Below are positions 1 to 12,200 of a stretch of DNA of 64,000 nucleotides, piece after piece. A model generated the notes under the pieces. The model was not told the DNA's origin and made no database searches. It worked only from the letters and a program-made list of their open reading frames with translations. Positions within the stretch are counted from its first letter, which is position 1; each line of letters begins with the position of its first letter. The DNA lies in the NCBI GenBank assembly GCA_947172415.1, contig OX359189.1, positions 9,872,501 through 9,936,500 on the forward strand, read 5' to 3'. Source of the stretch: Chondrosia reniformis (lineage: Eukaryota > Porifera > Demospongiae > Chondrillida > Chondrillidae). The position numbers and the translations under genes are program-made.

Positions 1-332
1 CGGGGAACTATAGTCCAAATAGTCGCGGGAGCTGCTACTGGTATGGGTACGGGTATCTTATTTAAACTGGGGATGGGCACTAGCCAAAATGGGCTACTAT
101 TAAGGCACCCAGTGAAAGCAAGTACAAAAAGAATACACAAAGAAAAATACCAAATAAATTAAGTTAGAAGTTTAAAACTGCTATAAAATTAGTTAAAAAA
201 ATTATAATAAAATTAATAAAAAGTACAATTGTTTGCTTATATACAATAATTGAGAGAGGTATTATACAGAATAGAAGTGAGGGCATACACTGGAGGTAAA
301 TGAAGTCATGATGGTGCACTACTGAGGAAGGA

Positions 333-568
333 GTCAGAAGTGGTGCTAGGTAGCCAGGATCAAGGTGGTTAAGGCACTTGAAGACTGTTGTTGCCAGATG
401 TACCTTTCTCCGTTCTTTCAGTGTAGGCCAGCCAAGCTGTTCCCTGATCCAAGTAGCAGAAATGGACTTTCTCTTCTTCAAAATTATACGTCCAGCATAG
501 TTCTGGAGTCTTTCAAGCTTACTGGCAGTATGTCTTGTGGCATAATTAGTTTCATTTTAGCCTACTTA
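333..568 (-). mobile_element. LINE (non-LTR retrotransposon) fragment, reverse transcriptase C-terminal part
   Basis: On the minus strand the reading ATRHTASKLERLQNYAGR, then a LGWPTLKERR block and FKCLNHLDPGYLAPLL, matches the familiar pattern at the end of CR1/L2/jockey-like LINE reverse transcriptases (LQN-A-R-I, L-W-PL--RR, FK-LN-L-P-YL). It is a short relic without the catalytic core. The outer 44 bases (525-568) recur at 6499-6541, so a second shred of the same element lies beside gene C. It sits where the tail exon of gene A would be expected. Confidence 0.6.
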
Positions 569-719
569 GCCTTAGCTATAGCTATAGGTTATACTAAAAC
601 TCAAATGATCACTAGGAGTATATAACAGAGTTCAGATTTAGAGGTAAGTAAGTGGAGGCCATACAGGGCCAGAGGTCCTCTAGCACCTTCAGCCCTTAGC
701 TGGATATGGTTCTACTCAC

Positions 720-1702
720 TGTTTCTATGGCAACATCTGATAAAGAGAAGATATATTCCAACTACACACAATGTAGTGACTATTACTCCAAACAAGAAAC
801 CTCCTAAAGCTCCACCCACTGCCACACCCACTACATCACTGGATGGTGATATTGGCTTAGTAGTAGCTGTAGACAATTTAAAAATTAAATAAAATGGAAC
901 AACACACTATAGTGTACGTACATATATACTGTATATACGTACAACACACTATATAATACTGTATATAACAGTGTTAGAAAATAGGTAGTGTGTGTAGTAC
1001 ACAATATAATGTTTACATACGTACATAGCAGTTCTGGTAAATAAGTGACTGTAAAGGGTGTACTCTCTCCAACTTGATTAAAAGTAGTTACCATGACAAC
1101 GTGCCTTTCTCCTTCTAATACTGGAATGCTAATTGGACTTTTTGTACTTTCAAATATTATTGTAATAGTTGTATTAGAGGAGTAGTGAAGGATGTTCCTT
1201 CTATAGCAGACTTGTTTATGATGGGTGGAGTGATGGATGGAGGAACTAGAAATGGGAAATTATAGAGAGTATATAGTGTGTGTATTACATATGATAAATT
1301 AACTTACACTTAACATCTAGTGTTATCTCATCTGTGTATACAGTAGCACCCATTTCTGGTATAAAGGCACATCTTAATGTTCCTTGATTGTGTTCCTCAG
1401 TGACTGGACCAAAGCTATACCTATATCCATTTGGTATTGCCGAACTACTAATGAGATTTAGGTCAGAAATGGTATTACGATTAAGTTGTGCAACCACAAG
1501 TGATCCAGGGTCTTCAGTGGTACAGTTAAACTGAACTAGATCTCCTTCAATGACTGCGAGTATACCATTTGGAGATATTACTTGACCAAGAACCGCAGAA
1601 ACTACGTACGGGGAATCATGTAGGTGGACAACTGAAAGTAAGTAAAATTGCGAACTTACTTAGCGTCATCAAATGTAATAGCACTTCTTTCTTAACGTTC
1701 AT
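720..1702 (-). pseudogene. Gene A: broken Ig/FN3 receptor (signal, Ig1, chimeric Ig/FN3 exon, membrane exon)
   Basis: Exons read on the minus strand: 1660-1702 (start MNVKKEVLLHLMTL), 1308-1631 (Ig1 with GQVISPNG, FNCTTE and YSFGPV---LRC), 1025-1245, and 720-866 (membrane helix with VVGVAVGGALGGFLFG). The third exon is a chimera: it begins as the second Ig (PPSITPPI) and at about 1171-1176 jumps into the C-terminal half of the second FN3. The joint is out of frame: its 221 nt break the phase-1 rule kept by all other extracellular exons, and a stop follows four codons past the joint. No tail exon is visible; a LINE relic occupies the expected place, though the tail could lie before base 1. Signal exon, Ig1 and membrane exon are intact, so the damage looks recent. 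Closest relative by eye is gene B. Confidence 0.75.
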
Positions 1703-2339
1703 AAGCAAGACTTAAAAGTAGGTACCGCAAAAGAATCCGCTATCTCGAAGAATTAACAACGGAAGTAGGCAATATTTACAACTTCCTGTTTGCTTCCTGT
1801 TTTAAAGAACGCCCAAGGAATATATTTCCTAAAGGTCTATAAAAACTGCATTCAAATGCAAATTTTTGGCCGAGCGGGCTGATTCTTATGTAACTTCCTG
1901 CTTTTAGTAGGAGTAGGAGTACAATCTATGAATAGAGTTTATATACCATGATAACTCGAGGGGAAGATTGTATATTATAGACTAGGGTGTCGGGTGTTCT
2001 TTCTCTTTATACGTATAGACAACTGTGTATATGATTCCTGCCAAACAATAGCAACTAAAGAATTTCAGTTAACGATTAAACTGCTTGTTTTCTCCCATAT
2101 CACACAGCCCTGATCCAATTGCTGTAGTACAGATATCACAGTCATCCACATTGAATAGTTTCCAAAGTCAAACTGGTTTAATGACTACAGTGTTCTATCC
2201 GGAGCCAACTTACTGTGTGTAGTCTTACCATGGGAAGTCTTTTATATATATACTTGTGGTAACTTATGCTATACCTATACAAATCATATATCTGATGTAT
2301 ACTGTACACAAAATATTAAAATGTTCTTGCTACTAGTTT
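1703..2339. other. Intergenic: gene A 5' flank and gene B 3' flank
   Basis: No exon was found. The half next to gene A (1703-1900) is relatively rich in CG dinucleotides and is probably its promoter. The half next to B is AT-rich with TATA and TACGTA runs and resembles the 3' flank of gene C at 5880-5980, showing that B and C were duplicated with their downstream sequence. Confidence 0.5.
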
Positions 2340-4982
2340 TCATAAATAGTCTGTATCTGCTTTGACCTCTGTACTTTGACCTTTCTCCTCTGCCACCTGT
2401 GGATTTGCTATACTTGCAGTCAGTTGAGATGGAACTCCATAGGAAGGATTGGACTGTATCTTTACATGATCAGGAGGAGGAATGCCATAGGAAGGATTTG
2501 ATTCAATGTTCACATCACCAAGAGGAAACTCTTCATAAACTACTTCTTTGTCTTTCCTGTTGACTGTGTACTTAGTATCTGAAAGAGAAACAGACAAGTT
2601 AAAATTTAAAATGAAATATGGAAATAGAAATATAAAATAGTATACTAACAATTTTAATCTCATCCTGAAGGAAGAGATTGAATACAGGTACCCCCTCAAA
2701 TCTTAAAATACAACTTACGTACATACGATCCCTTGAATTGCTATTTGTGTACATTACATTGTTGTAGACTCTAATTCACTCACTGTTTCTATGGCAACAT
2801 CTGATAAAGAGAAGATATATTCCAACTACACACAATGTAGTGACTAGTACTCCGAACAAGAAACCTCCTAAAGCTCCACCCACTGCCACACCCACCACAT
2901 CACTGGATGTTGAGGTTGGGTTAGTAGTAACTGTAGACAAATACAATGGAATTATATACTACATACATACATCTACATCATGAGATATATCTGTAGACAA
3001 ATAATAATATACCAATAATATACGTATCTCCACACATACTGTCAGAAAATAGGTAGTGTGTGTATTACACAATGTTATGTTTACATACGTACATTGTAGT
3101 TCTGGTAAATAAGTGACTGTAAAGGGTGTACTCTCTCCAACTTGATTATAAGTAGTTACCATGACAACGTGCCTTTCTCCTTCTAATACTGGAATGCTAA
3201 ATGGACTTTTTGTATTATCAAATATTATTGTAATAGTTGTATTACTATTGATATTGTTATTGGTTGCTATAGTGATCTAAATGAAAACAAACGAATGAAC
3301 ATCGATATATAAAATGAGTAATGGAGACAGCATTACTACTCACAGTATAATTATCCACATTCTGTCCTCCATCAGTCATTAGTACAACATCCACTGATAG
3401 AATAGTCAGTGAGAGTGCTTCAACTGATACACTCTCAATTATAGGAACTACATATATAACAGACAAATACTCATATACCTCACTATACACTACATGGAAC
3501 TTTGTATATCTTTCATACCTGAGTCAGGTGTAGTAAAGGTACTGGCTGCTGGAGGACTCACTCCATATTCATTCTCAGCTACTACTCTTACACTATACAT
3601 TGAACTGTGCCATATTCCATCATCCATAGTTAAGGTCAATTGAGTTGAAGTTGTACTGAAGGACAAGTTGACAGTGTCATTTATCACTCTGACAGTGTAG
3701 GAGAGAGGTTGACTAGTTCCTCCATTATCAGATGGTACCTCCCAACTTAGAGTGACACTGAATGGACCAACATCATCAGATGTGATGTCTTGCAATTGTG
3801 GAACACTTGGAGGACCTAATTGAGAACTAAAAGGATAAATTTACATACTATATACACAAACTAAGAGGACATACCCTCAAAAACACTCACCCAACACATT
3901 CAAGCATGTTGCTATGGTAACACTTCCTGCTTCATTAGTCACCATACAAGTGTAGTTTCCACTATCTTCACTTCTCTTCAGAGAAGAGACAGTTAAGATG
4001 GATCCACTCACTCCTTCTGTGATCTCCACTCCATCTCTCTCAAACACATAACTACTAGGTGGAGGGTTGGCAGCTGATGGAGTACAGTTGAATATGAATA
4101 CTTCTGTATAAAAAATATTCTTCATCATTTCAGGTTTTACTGCAAACTTTGCAGGAACTACATATAAGGGGAAGAGATAGCACTATTATAAATTCACAGT
4201 GAACTGCTAACTCACAGTACACATCCAAATTGACAACAGCTGTATCACTTCCTGCTGTAGTAGTCACATTTACTGTGTAAGATTCACTGTCAGTACGAAC
4301 AACGTTTTGTATCGTAAAGCTAGATGTTCCATTACCAGATCCAATATTAACAGTAATCCTGCCATCTTGTACAGTAACTCCATCTTTAGTTATAGCAATA
4401 TTACTACTCACTGGAAATGGATCACCAGTTATAGTTAGAGGAGCAGTGAAAGATGTTCCTTCTATAGCAGACTTGTTTGTGATGGGTGGAGTTATGGATG
4501 GAGGAACTATAGGCAATATTCCGTACAATCTCATAATATATACAACTCCCTGTTAAAATAATTACATTAAACTAACCGAGAACGTTAAGAATGATCTCTG
4601 CCGTCAATCTACTTCCAGGTGGTAACAGAAAAAAGTTACATCTCAATCTACTTCCATCGTGATCTGTCGTTACTGGTCCGAACGTGTAGCTAGCTCCGTC
4701 AGTTATAGAAGTAATTATGATGTTAGGTCCGGATGGAATAAAGTTACCATCTAAACTGACTAATATATCGTCTGGTACTGATCCTGCGTTGGTACAGTTA
4801 AACGATACAGTATCTCCTTCAAGTATAGTAACTTGTCCACTTGGAGATATCTCCTGTCCAGATATACCTGCATGCGTGTACAGCTACCTATTCAAAGTGT
4901 ATCTACGAACCCGTAGCTACTTACCAATCAGCACAGTTACTGAAATATGATACCAAATCAACCTTAGATCATTTCTGGACAT
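2340..4982 (-). CDS. Gene B: membrane receptor, 3 Ig + 2 FN3, NPxY tail (625 aa)
   Basis: Nine exons close exactly in frame: 4925-4982, 4577-4867, 4216-4506, 3891-4157, 3519-3815, 3344-3447, 3093-3276, 2784-2930, 2340-2578. Start MSRNDLRLIWYHISVTVLIG is a signal peptide. Ig1 (20-116) has FNCTNAG and YTFGPV---LRC; Ig2 (117-213) begins PPSITPPITNKS; Ig3 (214-302) has FNCTPSAANPP and SGNYTCMV; FN3-1 303-401; FN3-2 402-497 is split over two exons. The membrane helix (about 509-536) starts with GxxxG-type spacing (GVAVGGALGG). The tail carries VVYEEF and two NPSYG motifs (IESNPSYG, IQSNPSYG), which fit NPxY sites for PTB-domain adaptors, and ends TDYL. Extracellular exons are phase 1-1. Ligand unknown. 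A cell-surface recognition role is inferred from architecture. Confidence 0.88.
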
Positions 4983-5246
4983 GCTTCCAATGATAGACAC
5001 GACTAAGAAATTTTTACCCCGCGCAGGGGTAATATATACATTAAGTAATCGCTTTGTCAGTCAGTACGTCTGTCATCATGCAAATGATTAGTGCTATATA
5101 TTTGACTAAAAAGTCAATACATATATATTTGTATATGCACATGTAAGCTCAGCTCCGGATCCAAAATAACAAGAGAATATCTTCAGGTACTCATACCAAA
5201 TAAACACTATTCATGGTCAAGACAATCAAATCGCACAACACTGTGG

Positions 5247-5716
5247 TTACCCATGTATAGCTTTTGAATATGTTAAGTCTACTATAACAACAACAGTTAG
5301 TGAGCTCTGCACTTGTCCAGTTACAGCCGTCACTTCTATCTTGTACCTTTCCCATCTCTTCAGTCCTGTAAAGTGATCCCTCATCCTCTCACTCACTTCA
5401 GTCACATGACCATCCTCTGGAGAGGGAGGATACTGTAATGAGAAACTAGTCTACTGGAGAGGAGGGGAATTCCCAGAACAAGACCACTCCTAATGTTGTC
5501 TGATACCTTCTTGTTACAGTTACAGGAGGAACTACATCTCCACCCGTACTATCCTCTACCACTAGTACTTCACCTTCCAGAGAGATGGAGATGGAATTGA
5601 CTCCACCTGTGAAGTGTGGAAATTATAGTAATCCTGATAGGACGTCTATAGTTTGCAAACTTATACGTACCTGGAAAACTGCTTAGTAGTGTTGAAAAGA
5701 GATAAACAACTTTCAT
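5247..5716 (-). pseudogene. Remnant receptor: signal exon plus Ig1 start fused to an FN3 exon
   Basis: A signal exon (start at 5716, MKVVYLFSTLLSSFP, donor GTACGT) matches those of genes D2 and H. The next exon begins as the D2/H Ig1 (GVNSISIS, GEVLVVE) and after about 20 codons continues, without an intron, as the FN3 domain found at the end of D2 (VVPPVTVTRRYQTT, GVVLFWEFPSSP). The fusion keeps frame, but the Trp codon of VDW in D2 is TAG here. It looks like a D2-type gene reduced by a deletion of roughly two to three domains and then silenced. It lies between B and C in their orientation. Confidence 0.7.
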
Positions 5717-5982
5717 AGCTTTTGAATCAGATAAAACTTGTACTGACCAAATTTGTGCTTATTGAAGTTACTGCTATATAGCCATAGGAAATACACCGTC
5801 TTTTTTTATAATGGGTTTACATCCTGAATTTTATGCTAATGTATATTGTAACTTGCACTGTATATTGTTTATATAGTATTCATAGTTGAAAGACTTTTAT
5901 ATACTTGTGGTAACTTGTGCTATACCTATTATATCTGATGTATATTGTACACAAAATATTAAAATATTCTTGCTACTAGTAT

Positions 5983-8852
5983 TCATAAATAGTCTGTATC
6001 TGCTTTGACCTCTGTACTTTGACCTTTCGCCTCTACCACCTGTGGATTTGCTATACTTGCAGTCAGTTGAGAAGGAACTCCATAGGAAGGATTGGACTGT
6101 ATCTTTACATGATCAGGAGGAGGAACTCCATAAGAAGGATTGGATTCAATGTTCACATCACCAAGAGGAAACTCCTCATAAACTACTTCTTTGTCTCTCC
6201 TGTTGACTGTGTACTTAGTATCTGAAAGAGAGACAGAAATATAAAGAATTACCATAATTTAATTAAAATACATTATACTAACACTGAAGTATAGGAAGAC
6301 TAAACATTTATATAGTTTCGATATAAATTGTACTTACAATTAAATGTATTCACAGATAATCTTCATAAATGACTAAGTCTTGCATATATATATATATTTT
6401 ACTTACTGACAATAAATATATACAAGTACATGCATACTGTGCAGGTGGAGTTAAATTCTTTCCTGTACTCTTTATATGTATACCTGTGTGTTGGTGCCAG
6501 TATGTCTTGTGGCATAATTAGTTTCATTTTAGCCTACTTAGATCTAAATCAGGTTAAGTCTGATCACAGGATATTTGGATGTCAGGATTTTACCTGTCAT
6601 TTAAGTTTTAGTATAATCTATAGCTATAACTAAGTAAGTACGGGGTCAGAGGTCTTCAAGAACCTTCAGCCCTTTAGTTCTATATAATTAGTTGTATATG
6701 GTTCTACTCACTGTTTCTATGGCAACATCTGATAAAGAGAAGATATATTCCAACTACACACAATGTAGTCACTATAACTCCAAACAGGAAACCTCCTAAA
6801 GCTCCACCCACTGCCACACCCACTACATCAATGGATGTTGATATTGGCTTAGTAGCTGTAGACGAACAATACACTATAGTGTACGTACATATATACTGTA
6901 TATACAACACACTATATAATACTGTATATAGCAGTGTTAGAAAATAGGTAGTGTGTGTAGTACACAATATAATGTTTACATACGTACATAGCAGTTCTGG
7001 TACATAAGTGATTGTAAAGGGTGTACTATCTCCAACTTGATTAAAAGTAGTTACCATGACAACGTGCCTTTCTCCTTCTAATACTGGAATGCTAAATGGA
7101 CTTTTTGTACTATCAAATATTATTGTAATAGTTGTATTACTATTGACATTGTTATTGGTTGCTATAGTGATCTAAAAATAGAAAAGAAATGTAAGTACAT
7201 ATACTGTATATACGTATTCATAGAAGCAGGTAGCTAAACGATTCTCACAGTATAGTTATCAACATTCTGTCCTCCGTCAGTCAGTAGTACAACATCCACT
7301 GATAGAATAGTCAGTGAGAGTGCTTCAACTGATACACTCTCAATAATAGGAACTACATAACAGATAAATACTCATATACCTCACTATACACTATATGGAA
7401 CTACATCGCACATACCTGAGTCAGGTGTAGTAAAGGTACTGGCTGCTGGAGGACTCACTCCATATTCATTCTCACCAACTACTGTTATAGTATACATTGA
7501 ACTATGCCATATTTCATCATCCATAGTTATGGTCAATTGAGTTGAAGTTGTACTGAAGGACAGGTTGACAGTGTCATTTATCACTCTGACTGTGTAGGAG
7601 AGAGGTTGACTAGTTCCTCCATCATCAGATGGTACCTCCCAACTTGGAGTGACACTGAATGGACCATTGACTAGTAACATCAGTTGTCTCGGAACAGTTG
7701 GAGGAGCTGAAGATATACATTCATATGTACGTATAGCGTAAGGCAAAACAAACCTATGTTTGTGAATTACCCACCTCTAACCACTAACTGTACAGTCACT
7801 GAATCCCTCCCAACTCCATTGCTCACTTCACAACTGTAGTATCCTCTGTGGTTCCTAACTACTGAAGATACACTCAACACATAACCAGTTGTAGTGACAC
7901 TCTCCTCAACTGCTCCAGTGTTGTTGTAAGAGAAGGAGACAGTAGCTGGAGGATTTCCCTCATCAACTGGAGTGCAGTTCAAAGTGAATGGAGCACCAGC
8001 AATTAGTGTAACACTCTGTTGAATATCACCAAGTACAGGAGGATCTGAATGTACAGAACACTATATAACACATGTTTATACACTTTTATTAACTACCACT
8101 CACAGTATACATTCAGTGTAAAGTTGGCAGATCCATTTCCAACTACATTACTACTGAATATAGTGTACACTCCAGAATCACTTCTATTGACACTACTGAT
8201 TGTTATACTGCTTGTGTTATTGTTTGCAGGTAAAGTAGTTTTGCCTCCACTGACAAGAGGCTTGCCATCTCTAGTCCAAGTGTGTTCATCTGGTAGAGGA
8301 TTAGCTTCATAGTTATAGTTGTACATGAAGGTGCCTCCTTCAGTTGGAGTAGTGGACTGGACTGATGGAGATGGAGTGTAGGTTGGAGGATCTGTTTATG
8401 AAGAGTAAAATTGTAAGTGAAGAAAACAAACTTTCTGTTATGTCGTAAAACTTACAATTTACTAAAACTATTAATTTATTCATTGAAACTTTAGGGCCAT
8501 CTCCACAAGTGAATTCATATCCATTGGAATTACGAACTACAGGCCCAAATTCAAAGAATACGATACCAAGCGTTTCATTGGCCACTCTGCTCCGCGTAGT
8601 GGTGGGTGTTCCATTCTCCAGGAGGACAGTGATGGTAATGGTCTCAATGTTCTCGCACCTAATCTCCACAATGGTCCCTTCCGTCACCTCCAAATTTCCT
8701 TCAGGACGAATATCGACCGAATAGCTACACACTAAAGATGAAGGAGGCAGCTGCAGCTCATCCGACATGCATACACTTACTATCCGTATTATATAGGATC
8801 ATTTACTGTAAAAGAGAGACAGCAATATTGCTCCGTACAGTACAGACACCAT
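5983..8852 (-). CDS. Gene C: membrane receptor, 3 Ig + 2 FN3, NPxY tail (613 aa)
   Basis: Exons 8807-8852, 8456-8731, 8104-8391, 7775-8044, 7416-7706, 7249-7352, 6988-7171, 6712-6855, 5983-6221 give one open frame of 614 codons. Signal peptide MVSVLYGAILLSLFY; the start uses a GTAAAT donor that avoids an immediate stop. Ig1 (16-107; VDIRPEGNLEVTEG, EIRCEN, FEFGPV, YEFTC) is a type seen only here. Ig2 (108-203) is the PPTYTPSP type with DEHTWTRDGKPL and DSGVYTIFS. Ig3 (204-293) is the PPVLGDIQQSV type with FTLNCTP and GYYSCEVS. FN3-1 294-390, FN3-2 391-486. Membrane helix and tail nearly equal those of B (two NPSYG sites), while Ig1-Ig3 differ: the two genes share a signalling end behind different binding ends. 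Confidence 0.88.
6499..6545 (-). mobile_element. Shred of the LINE seen at 333-568
   Basis: About 44 bases are shared with 525-568. It lies in the intron between membrane and tail exons of gene C. Too short to classify alone. Confidence 0.4.
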
Positions 8853-9226
8853 GTCCACCTAGCTAGCTTTCCATCGTGGCCAACCCCCTGCGTTTATTTA
8901 GGGGCGTCTATTCTAAGGAGATCTATAGCATAGATTTAGTCCTACACAATTCAACTTATAGAGCTAGGGGCGGTCAAACACACGTATACATGCATATATA
9001 CTATAGTAATGTATTAACCCTGACTTTCTTGAATTAACTAATTGGTGAGTCATGTTAGCTAGTGAATAAATTTAGTTAATTTGTTATAAGAAAAACTCTT
9101 TAATTCTATAAATTGTAACATTTTTTATTAAATGGTAAACAAACTGCAACTTCACACATATATAAGCCATATGGCTTATACAATGAATTAAATTAAAAAT
9201 TCACTTCACTGAAGTGTTTAGTATTT
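8853..9226. other. Intergenic between genes C and E
   Basis: Promoter side of C (8853-9000) is mixed sequence; 9000-9226 is AT-rich 3' flank of E. No exon, RNA gene or clear repeat seen. Confidence 0.5.
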
Positions 9227-12200
9227 TCATTTTGAAAGTGTTGAAATGTTGTGATATTCTGGAGTATCTGTGGGTTTGGTCAGAGCACCATAAGCAGGGT
9301 TCTCCTCAATCACCACTCTGTCCCTCATCTCACACTCTTCATACACTGGACCCTGCACCTGACCAGACAGACCAGGTGAGGAGAGGAAAGAGGAAACAGT
9401 TACATAAGATGGGTTGGGCTGGAGAAGGGAAACCTCTTTAGAATCTACATCTTCATACACCACCTCTTTCTTCTCTTTTGTCTGACCTATTGGAGTACAA
9501 ATAAAGACAAAGAAAATAAATACAATGAAGTTGAAAATAATGGTTATTATAGGAAATCACTGCATGGCACATTATTATGGTGAGGGTAATTCATAATACA
9601 GATTGAGGTATACTGAAATGAAACTACGTATACTTTATACAAATAAGCACCAATATAACATTACTATAGTATAGTATATGTAAACCATTCACTGGATACG
9701 ACAAAATAAATGGACAATATGCAGTTTCATATCAAGGTGCATCCCTGTGGCGGTCTCTACCTGCCTCACTACATGATTCTGGATCTCTAAAGAATTTCTC
9801 AAGAGCTGCACACTATTATTTTGACTCACTCACATGATCCTTTCCTTTTATATTTATTAAATCTGCATGACTCTTACTTATTTGAATCTCAGAACTGTTT
9901 TTTGTCTTTTGTTTTACTGTATTTTACTAGAATAGTAGTCACTGGCTAAAGGCTTTCCTTTAAATAAGCTTACCACACCAAACCAAACCAAATAAAAAGA
10001 ATGTAGCTATTAGTACCATTAAAACAACAATGTTAATTGTCCCTCGTGTACCTTGACCTCCGACCGTCCTCTTACAACAACACATGACCACTGTAATTGA
10101 TATGATCAAGATGATGACTAGAATACCAAGAATAGCTCCAACTATTCCTCCAATAATAGCTCCTGTATTGTCAGCAGCTGTTGAAGGTGGAGCTATATAC
10201 ATAAGGGAAGTAACAATAAATGCTTCACTACTTAATCTCCACAAAAATTCTCAACTTCACAGTCCTTTCACATAACATACTCAAACTCTAATTATACCAT
10301 AAAATTAGATACTTAAAGTGTTGCTCAGTGTACATTTGTAGACATCAAATGAGTAGCTATCTTATCATGCTATAACATCACATAGTTAGCTATGTAGTTT
10401 AAACTTTCAATTTACTAATTTGTATATACACATAACATCTTCACACTCACCAGTCACTTGGAATGTTATACTTTCTTCACTCATTTCTGATTCTCCAAAC
10501 TCATTCGTAGCTCTAACTGTAACAATAAAGTCTCCAACAGGTAGACCTTCAAAGGTCACTTCTCCCATTACTGGACCAGCTGATGAGCTGCCTGAAATTG
10601 TCTTATTTTTTGTATTACTGTCACTTTGTCTCTTTGCACTGACTCTCTGATACCCGACACTCACTGTCACATCTTCTCTGGTACCAGGAGAGGGGACACC
10701 TACAGACACTGTGACACTGCTACCTGCTACAGTGACAGTGGGTCGGGATGGCTTAGAGGGGGTACCTAGTGGAGAGGGGTGGTTACCATGGTTACTTTGA
10801 CCTTCACACAATGTAACCTTACCTATTAAAGGTGTTGTAGTCACACTTCTCATTTCACTTCCAAACACATTGGACACTGTAACTCTTATAGTATACTCAG
10901 TACCAGCTACCAGACCTTCTACATATATAATGTCCATGTCTGTGGTACTTCTAGTAAAACTTGCTTCACTAAAGTCTCCTCCACCAGTAGACACTTGTAC
11001 TTGTATCTCAACAGGATTATTAGGATTCTGTAGTCTCAACTGTATACCAGCACAACATGTGTTGGGAGGAATAGCAGAGAGGTCCAGTGGAGTTGAGGGA
11101 GAAGTGAAGTTTGGAGGAACTGAAATGTTACAAATAGCATTGAACATATTCAAAGAGAACTGTGAGACATTAACACACTTACATGGAACAGAAAAGTCTT
11201 CCTCAAATGCAATGCTAGGTCCTACACTGTTAGTAGCAGTGATCTCCACCTTGTAACTCTTCCCCTTTGTCAAGTTATTACTTACTGTAAGGCTTTTCTG
11301 TGCTGGGGGAATTAGAGTCATAAAAGTGTAACTCACAGTATTGCCAGTTATCATAATCTACATGGGGAAGGAAGAATAACAATAAGAAATCTTTTATTTA
11401 CTCATGAACAATTACTAATTAAACAAGTGAAAGTTCAGGATGATAATAAGGTATTATATCTGATAAATTCTTACCATATAATTATCAACAATTTTATTTA
11501 ACTCACAGTATAGTTAGTAACATTCTGTCCTCCGTCAGTCAGTAGTACAACATCCACTGATAGAATAGTCAGTGAGAGTGCCTCAACTGATATATACACT
11601 CTCAATAATAGGAACTACATAACAGACAAATACTCATATACCTCACTATATACTAAATGGAACTACATCTCACATACCTGAGTCAGGTGTAGTAAAGGTA
11701 CTGACTGCTGGAGGACTAGGAACAAGTCCCAAGTCATTATCAGCTACTACTGTCACTATATATTGAGTGCTGTGTTGAAGGTTAGTCAGTGACAGAATAG
11801 TCATAATAGTTGTCACTGGAGGGAGAGAGGTACTGTCAGTGTAGTTTGTGATGATAATGGAGTACTTGAGTGGTTGATCAGTTCCTCCATTATCGGATGG
11901 ATGGATCCAACTGATAGTAGCAGAGAATGGACCAACCTCTGATGACATCAGTTGTTGTGGAACAGTTGGAGGAGCTGTAATGATGATGGTGCATGGTGCA
12001 TGGTTTATATTTCTAAATAATTCTTGTTCTATCACTCACCTGTAACCTGTTGGTTGCTATAGTGATCTAAAAGAAAACAAATGAAATGAACTTCAATATG
12101 CAAAATGATTGAGACAGCACTACTACAGAAATGTGTTACGGTTAAGTGATGTTTGAATATTTTTATTGTCTATATACTGTACTCACAGTATAATTATCCA

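Noticed and set aside
10870-11256. Plus-strand frame opposite FN3-3 (also 23206-23532, 38937-39170, 30432-30668 minus)
   Set aside because: Antisense shadow repeated wherever the conserved FN3-3 exon occurs.
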